The notes: a model not told the origin generated them from the letters alone. Positions 1-5,651 are shown, numbered from the stretch's first letter. The stretch: DNA of 5,695 nt from Dehalococcoidia bacterium UBA2777 (GCA_002352365.1 DEIJ01000070.1:25559-31253); one strand, 5' to 3'. Translations and numbers: made by a program.

Positions 1-774
1 ATTGAGCTGGACTCGGTAATAGGCAAACTAATGACTGTTGATGAGATGTTGAACAACAGATATGAGGCGATATTTTTGGGCACCGGAGCAGGAGCCCCTA
101 TGTTTTTGAACATTCCTGGCGAAAACTCAAGCGGAGTTTATTCCGCTAACGAGTTTCTTACCAGAACAAACCTGATGAAGGCTTATCTTTTTCCTGAATA
201 CGATACTCCTCTAAAGGTAGGAAAGAGAGTGGTGGTGATTGGAGGGGGGAATGTCGCTATGGACGCAGCTAGATGTGCGCTGAGGCTCGGTGCTGAGGAG
301 GTTCATATCGTGTATCGACGCTCCGAGGTTGAGATGCCAGCGCGGCGTGAGGAGAGGGAAAATGCTAAAGAGGAAGGGATTATCTTTAAGCTTTTGACTA
401 ATCCTAAACAGTTCTTCGCTGATAATAAGGGTTGGGTCAGGGCCGTGGAGTGCTATGAGATGGAGCTTGGTGAGCCTGACGCCAGTGGCCGGCGGCGTCC
501 TATCACCAAATCAGGGAGCGAATTCACTATAGAGGTTAATACTGTGATCGTTGCCTTGGGTACCCGGCCTAACCCAATAATTCCTTCTACAACTTTGGGC
601 CTAGAAACCACCAGGCAGGGAACAGTGATTGCTGACGAGCAGACTGGCAGAACAACAAAAGGCAGAGTTTGGGCTGGGGGGGATGTGGTGACTGGCGCTG
701 CCACCGTGATCAGTGCCATGGGCGCGGGAAAACGGGCAGCCGCTTCTATCGATTCTTATCTCAGAAAAGGTTAA
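1..774 (+). CDS. GltD/NfnB-like NAD(P)H-binding flavoprotein (C-terminal part)
   Basis: This is the 3' part of a gene that enters from the left edge; 257 codons are visible and the frame is open from base 1, so the ATG at 31 is internal. It belongs to the glutamate synthase small subunit family (GltD, the archaeal/anaerobe 'GltA' form, NfnB and sulfide dehydrogenase alpha). The NADPH-binding motif GGGNVAMDAARC is at visible codons 81-92, followed by YRRSEVEMPAR near codon 105; the two Arg usually read the 2'-phosphate of NADPH. The C-terminal FAD-contact motif AGGDVVTGA lies near codons 223-233. The missing N-terminus should hold two [4Fe-4S] clusters and the first FAD GxGxxG. No large glutamate synthase subunit is seen here, and the mvhD and hdrA-like neighbours suggest a redox complex rather than glutamate synthesis. 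The family is clear; the electron acceptor is not. Confidence 0.9.
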   Translation: MELDSVIGKLMTVDEMLNNRYEAIFLGTGAGAPMFLNIPGENSSGVYSANEFLTRTNLMKAYLFPEYDTPLKVGKRVVVIGGGNVAMDAARCALRLGAEEVHIVYRRSEVEMPARREERENAKEEGIIFKLLTNPKQFFADNKGWVRAVECYEMELGEPDASGRRRPITKSGSEFTIEVNTVIVALGTRPNPIIPSTTLGLETTRQGTVIADEQTGRTTKGRVWAGGDVVTGAATVISAMGAGKRAAASIDSYLRKG

Positions 775-842
775 TTCTTACTTATATTGAAGGTCACTGG
801 AGACTATAAACAGATCTTGGAGGCTGAAGTTAAACGGCTAAT
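775..842 (+). other. Gap between the gltD-like gene and mvhD, with short TTG-initiated frame
   Basis: This short gap shows no terminator hairpin and no convincing promoter, so mvhD is probably co-transcribed with the gene before it. It contains a GGAGG at 819-823, a possible ribosome binding site with no ATG, GTG or TTG at a useful distance in the mvhD frame. A TTG at 787 opens a 25-codon frame ending at TAG 862-864, which runs into the mvhD N-terminus in a different frame. Its amphipathic peptide (it includes QILEAEVKRLI) looks protein-like and could be the remnant of a lost gene, but this is weak. Confidence 0.4.
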
Positions 843-1616
843 ATCTTCGAGCCGAGGATCTTAGGTTTTTGCTGCAATTGGTGCTCCTATGCCGGCGCTG
901 ACCTAGCCGGGGTTTCCCGGATGCAATACATCCCTAATATAAGAATTATCCGCGTGATGTGTTCGGGAATGGTCGACCCTATATTTGTGATTGAGGCATT
1001 CTCCAGGGGAATTGATGGTGTGCTAGTTTTGGGTTGTCATTTAGGTGATTGTCACTATATAAGTGGCAACTATGAAGCCATAAATATGATGAATGTGACC
1101 CGAAGGGTGCTAGAACATGTGGGTATCGATCCTAGAAGATTACTGCTTGATTGGGTATCTGCTGCCGAGGGAGCACGATTTGCTGCCATAGTAACCAAGT
1201 TCACCCTCGAGATAAAAGAACTAGGCCTGTTAGGAGGGATAGAGGGAAAGAATGATCAAGAGCTTCGCTTTGCCCTCGGGGCAGCGAAGGCAACTCTAGA
1301 GAGTGAGAAGCTGCGCTGGGTGGCCGCCAAACAAACTGAATTCACCACTCAAGGGAATAAATATGGTGAGGTCTTCACTCAACATGAGATGGGTAGAGTG
1401 TTAGATGGCATTATTATGGACGAGGTGGCGATAAATGAAATATTATCGCTCATGCAACAGAAACCCGTATCAGTTAAAGAGATCGCCGCCAAGATGAATT
1501 TACCCCCGCAGCGGATACTAAGATACGTTGCCAGCCTGAGGAAAAAGGGGCTAATTTGCCTGCATAGCATAGAAGGGACCTCTCCATTATATACTCTCCA
1601 AGCTGGGGGGTGCTGA
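843..1616 (+). CDS. mvhD: MvhD-family hydrogenase/Hdr iron-sulfur subunit with C-terminal winged-helix-like domain
   Basis: MvhD is a small [2Fe-2S] protein that carries electrons between a donor enzyme and HdrA in cytoplasmic flavin-based complexes. The family cysteines are all present if the frame is read upstream of the ATG at 921: FCCNWCSYAGAD (bases 867-902), then MCSG, then CHLGDCHY. Starting at 921 would lose the CCxxC ligands, so coding must begin earlier. The frame is closed by TAA at 831-833, and no ATG, GTG or TTG lies between it and the cysteines. The start at ATC 843 is a placeholder giving 257 residues; ACG 834 is the other option. Residues 27-130 are the rest of the MvhD domain. 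Residues about 194-252 form a predicted winged helix (VSVKEIAAKMNLPPQRILRY, then LRKKGLI), an extension also remembered from clostridial and Chloroflexi homologues. The stop is followed one base later by the next gene's GTG. Family call firm, start uncertain. Confidence 0.85.
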   Translation: MFEPRILGFCCNWCSYAGADLAGVSRMQYIPNIRIIRVMCSGMVDPIFVIEAFSRGIDGVLVLGCHLGDCHYISGNYEAINMMNVTRRVLEHVGIDPRRLLLDWVSAAEGARFAAIVTKFTLEIKELGLLGGIEGKNDQELRFALGAAKATLESEKLRWVAAKQTEFTTQGNKYGEVFTQHEMGRVLDGIIMDEVAINEILSLMQQKPVSVKEIAAKMNLPPQRILRYVASLRKKGLICLHSIEGTSPLYTLQAGGC

Positions 1617-1617
1617 G

Positions 1618-3285
1618 GTGAACAATGGTTCGGTGTTAATCTTAGGTGGCAGCTTGACTGGTACTAAGCTGGCATTGGATCAGGCCAGAGCGGGCAAAAG
1701 GGTTTACCTGGTGGAGAAATGCGCCGGCCTTGCTGGTGAAAGAATTTTGGCGTCGGGAAATTTCGCCCCAGGTCAGTGGTTTACTTCCCCAGAACTGGAG
1801 GAGATAAAGAAAAATGAAAATATTGAGGTGATTACCAATGCTGATTTGGAAGAGGCTGAAGGTCGAGATGGCAACTTTAAGGTCACTCTTAGGGTGCGAG
1901 CCTCAAGGGTAAGAAGTTCGCGGTGTGATGATTGTAAAGCTTGTATTAAAGTGTGCCCCATAAACCTGTGGGACAGCTATAATGAGCAGCTCTCCTTCCG
2001 TACTGCCATAGACTCATTTAATTCCCAACCAAATAGCTACCATATTATTAAGGAGGAGATGCCTATCTGCCAGGAGACTTGCCCGGTGCATTTGGATGTT
2101 CGGGGTTATATCGGCCTGATCGCTGATGGGAAATTTGGGCAAGCACTGGACTTAATTAGGGAGCGGCTTCCCTTCCCGGCCACTATTGGTCGTATCTGCC
2201 CTCATCCCTGTGAGCAGAAGTGCAATAGAGCAAGTTTTGACGAACCACTCGCTATTCGCCATCTTAAGCGTTTCGTGGCCGACTATGAAATGGCACTAGC
2301 GAGACGACCTAAAATTCTCACCCCCAAAGCTCCTGTTCGCCATGAGAAAGTAGCTATCATCGGTGCTGGCCCAGGAGGGCTAACCTGTGCCCATGACCTT
2401 GCCCGGCTGGGGTATCAGGTTACTGTTTTTGAGTCATTGCCAGTGGCCGGGGGAATGTTGTATGTTGGTATTCCAGAATACAGATTGCCAAAGAAGGTAT
2501 TACAACGGGAGATAGATTCGATAAGAGATATTGGGGTGGAGATCAAGACTAATGCCCCTATAGGGGGGGATTTAACTCTCAATGATCTGTTCCGCCAAGG
2601 CTTTAAAGCAGTGTTTATCAGCGTTGGTGCCCACAAAAGTCAAAGGTTACAGATTGGGGGGGAAGATGCCGAGGGGGTTGTCCATGGGGTCGATTTCTTA
2701 CGAGATATGAACTTAGGAAAGGAGGTTATAGTTTCTGAGAGAGTAGCCATAATAGGTGGTGGCAATGTGGCTATGGATGCAGCCAGATGCTCACTCCGCC
2801 TGGGTTCCAAGAAGGTATTTATTCTCTATAGAAGATCTAGAGTAGAGATGCCGGCAAGTAAGGAGGAAATCGAAGCGCTAGAAGCCGAAGGTATCGAAAT
2901 TCAATATCTAGTTGCCCCCATTGAAGTCCTTTCCGATAATGGAAAGGTTGTGGGGCTAAGATGTACCCATATGGAATTAGGAGAACCCGATGTCTCTGGA
3001 AGAAGAACACCAATACCGATTAAGGGTTCTGAATTTGATGTAGAGTTAGGCATGGTAATACTGGCAATTGGTCAAACTACTGATCTCTCTTTCCTGAATG
3101 GAGATAGCGGCATAAAAACCACCCGGCAAGGCACTTTGGTGGCTGATCGCAATACACTGGCTACGGCACATCCTGGCGTCTTTGCCGGTGGTGACGCAGT
3201 GACCGGGCCCAGTATTGCCATTGAGGCCGTAGCTGCTGGGAAAAGGGCGGCAGTATCCATTGACAAATACCTGAGAGGGGCGTGA
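1618..3285 (+). CDS. HdrA N-terminal domain fused to GltD/NfnB-like NAD(P)H oxidoreductase
   Basis: This 555-residue protein has two parts. Residues 1 to about 148 resemble the front of HdrA: a dinucleotide fold with GGSLTG at 10-15 (HdrA usually has GGGIAG), an acidic strand end VEK, and one [4Fe-4S] motif C103-x2-C106-x2-C109-x3-C113-P. Residues about 149-555 are a full GltD/NfnB module. It has N-terminal cluster cysteines C151, C155, C194, C198 and C202, FAD motif GAGPGG at 249-254, NAD(P) motif GGGNVAMDAARC from 380, YRRSRVEMPA near 404-413, and FAGGDAVTG near 522-530. The likely role is taking electrons from NAD(P)H and passing them through FAD and clusters to HdrA/MvhD partners. The GTG start sits one base after the mvhD stop, with GGGGGG (1605-1610) as a possible ribosome binding site. 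The GltD part is a diverged paralogue of the first gene in the window. True physiological acceptor unknown. Confidence 0.85.
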   Translation: MNNGSVLILGGSLTGTKLALDQARAGKRVYLVEKCAGLAGERILASGNFAPGQWFTSPELEEIKKNENIEVITNADLEEAEGRDGNFKVTLRVRASRVRSSRCDDCKACIKVCPINLWDSYNEQLSFRTAIDSFNSQPNSYHIIKEEMPICQETCPVHLDVRGYIGLIADGKFGQALDLIRERLPFPATIGRICPHPCEQKCNRASFDEPLAIRHLKRFVADYEMALARRPKILTPKAPVRHEKVAIIGAGPGGLTCAHDLARLGYQVTVFESLPVAGGMLYVGIPEYRLPKKVLQREIDSIRDIGVEIKTNAPIGGDLTLNDLFRQGFKAVFISVGAHKSQRLQIGGEDAEGVVHGVDFLRDMNLGKEVIVSERVAIIGGGNVAMDAARCSLRLGSKKVFILYRRSRVEMPASKEEIEALEAEGIEIQYLVAPIEVLSDNGKVVGLRCTHMELGEPDVSGRRTPIPIKGSEFDVELGMVILAIGQTTDLSFLNGDSGIKTTRQGTLVADRNTLATAHPGVFAGGDAVTGPSIAIEAVAAGKRAAVSIDKYLRGA

Positions 3286-3292
3286 TCCACTT

Positions 3293-4180
3293 ATGGCCGA
3301 ATCAAAAGGAAGATATATTATAGAATTCAAAGATATCCCTAGGGGAAGGCAATGGATACCCGAACTCCCCATAGAGGAAAGGGTGGGAAACTTTGAAGAA
3401 GTTGAACTTGGCTTCGATCGGGAGCAGGCAGTAGCTGAGGCGAGGCGGTGCCTAAGCTGTCGCCGCTGCCTTGGCTGTGGCCTTTGCCTAGCTGAGTGCC
3501 ACACCAAAGCGATAGATTTTGACGACCCAGATTCGGACATTGAGCTTGAAGTTGGTTCCATAATAATCACTCCAGAGGTAGAAAGAGTTCCTTCTAGGAT
3601 TGAAGCTAGATTTGGCTATGGGAGATACATAAATGTGGTTACCAGCTTAGAATTTGAGAGGATGCTGAGTGATAGCGGGCCTTACGGTGGCCTGGTAGTC
3701 CGGCCCTATGACGGCGAAATACCTGGCCGGATTGCGTTTGTCCCCGCCCTCAAGCATGAGGATATTCATTCCCTGAGCTACGCTATGAAAGAAGCACTCA
3801 TCACCCAAAGCAAATTCAGGGATTTAGACATTTCAATATTCTCTATTGATGGGATTCCTCAGGATGAGTTTAGAAGATATTTCGACTCTAAAGTTAGTCC
3901 CAGAAAGGGCAAGGTACTAACCATAAGGGAGGCGGAAGAGAACAAAAATTTAATGGTGGAATTTGTGGAGAATGGTCAAACGAAGGAAGAGGAAGTTGAG
4001 CTGGTAGTTTTATTGGTTGGGCTCGAGCTCAGCAGCGGGGTAACAGAGCTAAACAGCAAACTTGGCCTCAAGCTAAAAGGGAGGAATTTCTGGGAAACTG
4101 GGGATACTTCACTGATTGAAACAGGCAAATCAGGGGTCTTTCTTGCTGGTTATACCTTCTCGACTCAAGATCATGATTAG
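3293..4180 (+). CDS. HdrA-like protein, C-terminal half, with ferredoxin-type cluster motif
   Basis: The 295 residues match the rear half of HdrA, the FAD subunit of heterodisulfide reductase complexes. Residues 38-52 resemble a GltD-type lead-in (GFDREQAVAEA). A dense cysteine motif follows: C53, C56, C59, C62, C65 and C69, with C59-x2-C62-x2-C65-x3-C69 as a standard [4Fe-4S] site, although the usual Pro after the last Cys is His. GYGRYINVVTSLEFERML near 108-125 is the HdrA signature, and VELVVLLVGLEL followed by a late GVFLAGY matches the HdrA end. HdrA normally has a Cys-bearing stretch after RIAF (CVGSR and a CC pair); here it reads VPALKHED and has none. The tail stops about ten residues after GVFLAG, shorter than typical HdrA. 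ATG start, GAGGGG at 3275-3280 as a distant ribosome binding site, 7-base gap from the previous gene. Probably partners the HdrA front half encoded just upstream. Confidence 0.8.
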   Translation: MAESKGRYIIEFKDIPRGRQWIPELPIEERVGNFEEVELGFDREQAVAEARRCLSCRRCLGCGLCLAECHTKAIDFDDPDSDIELEVGSIIITPEVERVPSRIEARFGYGRYINVVTSLEFERMLSDSGPYGGLVVRPYDGEIPGRIAFVPALKHEDIHSLSYAMKEALITQSKFRDLDISIFSIDGIPQDEFRRYFDSKVSPRKGKVLTIREAEENKNLMVEFVENGQTKEEEVELVVLLVGLELSSGVTELNSKLGLKLKGRNFWETGDTSLIETGKSGVFLAGYTFSTQDHD

Positions 4181-4427
4181 TTTAGAACAGATTAGGGAAA
4201 ATGCTATTCCTTCTCCAGCTAAAATAGCATTGGTGTTCATCGATGGCCTGGGAGGGTTGCATCATCCTCAGACAGGGAACACCGAGCTGGAGGAAGCTCA
4301 AGCCCTTAACCTTGATCAGTTAGCCAAGGGGAGCATTTGTGGGCTTATCGATCCAGTAAGTCCGGGGGTCATGCCAGGTAGTGCCCCGGGGCATCTTGCT
4401 CTCTTCGGTTATGACCCTAAATTTTGA
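4173..4427 (+). pseudogene. apgM: Truncated archaeal-type 2,3-bisphosphoglycerate-independent phosphoglycerate mutase (N-terminal 84 codons)
   Basis: ApgM interconverts 3- and 2-phosphoglycerate in glycolysis and gluconeogenesis and is normally about 400 residues. Only the first 84 remain. The metal-binding Asp of FIDGLGG (D24) and the motif [15 protein letters not shown] (68-82) are intact; Ser70 corresponds to the catalytic Ser of the alkaline-phosphatase superfamily. After GYDP the frame gives only Lys-Phe and a stop at 4425-4427, so the metal-binding C-terminal lobe is missing. An active enzyme is very unlikely. The ATG at 4173 overlaps the end of the previous gene by 8 bases; the same frame is open further upstream but only inside that gene. 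The break coincides with the start of hisI. A real deletion and an assembly join are both possible. Confidence 0.8.
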
Positions 4428-4719
4428 TGAGAAGGGACTCATCCCAGCCATAGTCCAAGATGACGATAGTGGTGAGGTACTGATGCTGGGGTATATGAAT
4501 GAGGAGCTACTGGGTAAAACCTCGGAGAGCAGGCAAGTTTGGTTCTATAGCCGCAGTCGGCAGGAGCTATGGCACAAGGGGGCTACCTCAGGTAGTTATT
4601 TATATGTGTGCTCGGTGTGGAAGGATTACGATGAGGATACTTTGCTAATCAAAGCAAAACCTGCTGGCCCAGTATGCCACACCGGTAATAAAACTTGCTT
4701 CTTTCAGCAACTTGCCTAA
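4411..4719 (+). CDS. hisI: Phosphoribosyl-AMP cyclohydrolase
   Basis: HisI opens the ring of phosphoribosyl-AMP in the third step of histidine synthesis, in the cytoplasm as a homodimer with zinc and magnesium. The 102 residues have the usual length and order: [13 protein letters not shown] near 5-17, LGYMNEE near 26-32, [17 protein letters not shown] near 45-61, and [10 protein letters not shown] near 89-98. The Mg-binding Asp triad is present as DYDED (72-76). Family members have Cys between the first two Asp as a zinc ligand; here it is Tyr73 (TAC, 4627-4629). The other two zinc Cys, 89 and 96, are kept. The ATG at 4411 gives a natural family N-terminus (MTLNF) but lies in the truncated apgM frame and has no ribosome binding site. 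GTG 4381 in the same frame would add ten non-family residues. Expression would need translational coupling to apgM. Confidence 0.88.
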   Translation: MTLNFDEKGLIPAIVQDDDSGEVLMLGYMNEELLGKTSESRQVWFYSRSRQELWHKGATSGSYLYVCSVWKDYDEDTLLIKAKPAGPVCHTGNKTCFFQQLA

Positions 4720-4967
4720 AGAGAAGTGTCGAGCCCTTCACCTTGTCTGTCAGGCTGAGCTGGTTCTTTCTGGCTATATCGTCTTCTGAACCGCTTCACT
4801 TGCCCAGCAGAATCAACAATCCGCCGTTCACCGGTAAAGAAAGGATGACACTTACTACACACTTCTACCTTAAGTAATTGCCTAGTAGAACCAGTGGTAA
4901 ATGCGTTTCCACAGGCACACACCACCTTGGCATCAGTATAATATTGGGGATGAATCTTCTGCTTCAT
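4716..4967 (-). CDS. rpmE: Large ribosomal subunit protein bL31
   Basis: L31 binds at the central protuberance and helps bridge the subunits. This is the zinc-type (C+) form: C17-x-C19 and C37-x2-C40 in VVCACG and [12 protein letters not shown]. The family core ends near residue 66 (RFRRRY); about 17 polar residues follow (83 in total), longer than most L31 of 66-75. This extension overlaps the 3' end of convergent hisI, whose stop codon shares bases 4716-4719. The ATG at 4967 lies 5 bases after the rpmA stop, with AAGGGA immediately upstream as ribosome binding site, so translation is likely coupled. It is the last gene of the rplU-rpmA-rpmE set. No clear terminator is visible in the overlapping region. 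Confidence 0.95.
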   Translation of the reverse strand: MKQKIHPQYYTDAKVVCACGNAFTTGSTRQLLKVEVCSKCHPFFTGERRIVDSAGQVKRFRRRYSQKEPAQPDRQGEGLDTSL

Positions 4968-4972
4968 TTCCC

Positions 4973-5227
4973 TTAAGCTGCATAGACACTCACCCTTCTT
5001 TTACCTCTGCGGGCAGGTTCAGTTCTGACCACCCCATCAATGAGGGCAAAAAGGGTGTAATCTCTACCTACGCCGACGTTGCTGCCCGGATAAAGGCGAG
5101 TGCCCCTTTGTCGAACAATAATTGTTCCGGCTCGCACCGATTCTCCACTGTATCGCTTCACCCCTAGCCGCTTTGCTTGACTATCACGGCCATTGCGAGT
5201 GCTGCCACCACCCTTTTTGTGTGCCAC
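4973..5227 (-). CDS. rpmA: Large ribosomal subunit protein bL27
   Basis: L27 reaches the peptidyl transferase centre with its basic N-terminal tail. The 84-residue product has the expected length and motifs: [15 protein letters not shown] at the start, [24 protein letters not shown] and [11 protein letters not shown]. It starts directly at the conserved AHKK, without the cleavable N-terminal prepeptide known in Firmicutes and their relatives. The start is GTG at 5227, supported by GGAGG at 5237-5241 with a 9-base spacer. It follows rplU by 19 bases and precedes rpmE by 5 bases. Confidence 0.96.
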   Translation of the reverse strand: MAHKKGGGSTRNGRDSQAKRLGVKRYSGESVRAGTIIVRQRGTRLYPGSNVGVGRDYTLFALIDGVVRTEPARRGKRRVSVYAA

Positions 5228-5236
5228 TTCCGTTTA

Positions 5237-5241
5237 CCTCC
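5237..5241 (-). promoter_or_regulatory. Ribosome binding site of rpmA
   Basis: GGAGG on the minus strand, 9 bases before the GTG at 5227. It supports the GTG start of L27, which also matches the family N-terminus. Confidence 0.8.
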
Positions 5242-5246
5242 AATCC

Positions 5247-5561
5247 TCAAGTGTGCACTATCTGCTTAATAGCTAGTTTGGTATAAAATTGCCGATGCCC
5301 CTTTTTCCTGCGGTATCTTACCTTTGGTTTGTATTTGAACACAGTTATCTTCTTGCCTCTAACCTCCTCTAAGGCTTCGGCTATTACTTTGGCCCCTTCA
5401 ACCATAGGCCTGCCCACTAACACCTGATCATCTTGAGCCACCAGGAGTACCTGGTCGAGCTCAACAGTACTGCCTTGCTCCACAAGCAACCGCTCCACAA
5501 AAATAACCTCACCTGGGGTTACCTTATACTGCTTCCCCCCAGTTTGGATGATAGCGTAAAT
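5247..5561 (-). CDS. rplU: Large ribosomal subunit protein bL21, probable AUU start
   Basis: L21 is an early-binding 50S protein that contacts 23S rRNA. Read from ATT at 5561 the product is 104 residues, the usual L21 length, and begins with the family N-terminus IYAIIQTGGKQYKV. VERLLV, VGRPMVEGAKV and the basic end YKPKVRYRRKKGHRQ follow. The first standard start in frame is GTG 5498, which would remove 21 conserved residues including TGGKQ, although AGGTGAGG lies just upstream of it. No ATG, GTG or TTG exists between the upstream in-frame TGA and 5498. A purine-rich AAGGGGGGAG (5564-5573) lies directly before the ATT, and the promoter's -10 box at 5594-5599 rules out a much earlier start. 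AUU initiation, as in infC for IF3, is therefore the best reading; a sequence error in the start codon is the alternative. First gene of the operon. Confidence 0.9.
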   Translation of the reverse strand: MYAIIQTGGKQYKVTPGEVIFVERLLVEQGSTVELDQVLLVAQDDQVLVGRPMVEGAKVIAEALEEVRGKKITVFKYKPKVRYRRKKGHRQFYTKLAIKQIVHT

Positions 5562-5563
5562 TT

Positions 5564-5573
5564 CTCCCCCCTT
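5564..5573 (-). promoter_or_regulatory. Probable ribosome binding site of rplU
   Basis: AAGGGGGGAG on the minus strand lies 2 bases before the ATT at 5561, with the G-run ending 4 bases before it. The match to the anti-Shine-Dalgarno sequence is partial (G replaces A inside AAGGAGG) and the spacing is short. It still favours initiation at the ATT over the internal GTG. Confidence 0.5.
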
Positions 5574-5593
5574 CGGTCGGATTGTTACCTTGA

Positions 5594-5622
5594 ATTCTAC
5601 CGCCTGCTTATCTTGTTGTCAA
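5594..5622 (-). promoter_or_regulatory. Sigma-70-type promoter of rplU-rpmA-rpmE
   Basis: On the minus strand a perfect -35 box TTGACA (5617-5622) is followed by a 17-base spacer (5600-5616) and the -10 box TAGAAT (5594-5599), one mismatch from consensus. Transcription should start near 5587-5590, giving a leader of about 27-30 bases before the ATT of rplU. Position and direction fit a strong housekeeping promoter for the three ribosomal protein genes. Confidence 0.8.
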
Positions 5623-5651
5623 GATCAAGTCTCTTCCAATACAAGATAAGC
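5606..5651. repeat. Perfect 11-bp inverted repeat over the rplU promoter (candidate operator)
   Basis: GCTTATCTTGT at 5606-5616 and ACAAGATAAGC at 5641-5651 are exact reverse complements, 24 bases apart, with arm centres 35 bases apart. The first arm fills most of the spacer between the -35 and -10 boxes; the second lies upstream of the -35. Both arms are upstream of the expected transcription start, so a DNA-binding site for a regulator is more likely than an mRNA hairpin. No T-run is present to suggest a terminator. The regulator is unknown. Confidence 0.5.

Noticed and set aside
31..33. ATG at 31 as the start of the first gene
   Set aside because: The frame is open to base 1 and the residues before it fit the family; the family's N-terminal cluster and FAD domains are missing, so the gene starts before the window.
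453..719. 88-codon minus-strand open frame
   Set aside because: Antisense to the strongly family-matching C-terminus of the GltD-like protein; hydrophobic composition is a by-product of the reverse reading.
3046..3570. 174-codon open frame on the minus strand
   Set aside because: It runs antisense to the end of the HdrA/GltD fusion and the start of the HdrA-like gene, has low-complexity Ser/Arg/Pro-rich composition and no recognisable family; a shadow of the real genes.
4382..4393. 12-bp perfect palindrome TGCCCCGGGGCA
   Set aside because: It lies in the codons for the conserved SAPGH motif of ApgM, which explains the sequence; no sign of a separate site.
4695..4710. Stem TTGCT/AGCAA near the hisI stop as a terminator
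   Set aside because: Only five base pairs, A/T-rich, inside the hisI coding end, and no T-run follows on either strand.
4901..5167. Plus-strand open frame over rpmA and rpmE
   Set aside because: It lies opposite two certain ribosomal protein genes and has no family-like motifs.
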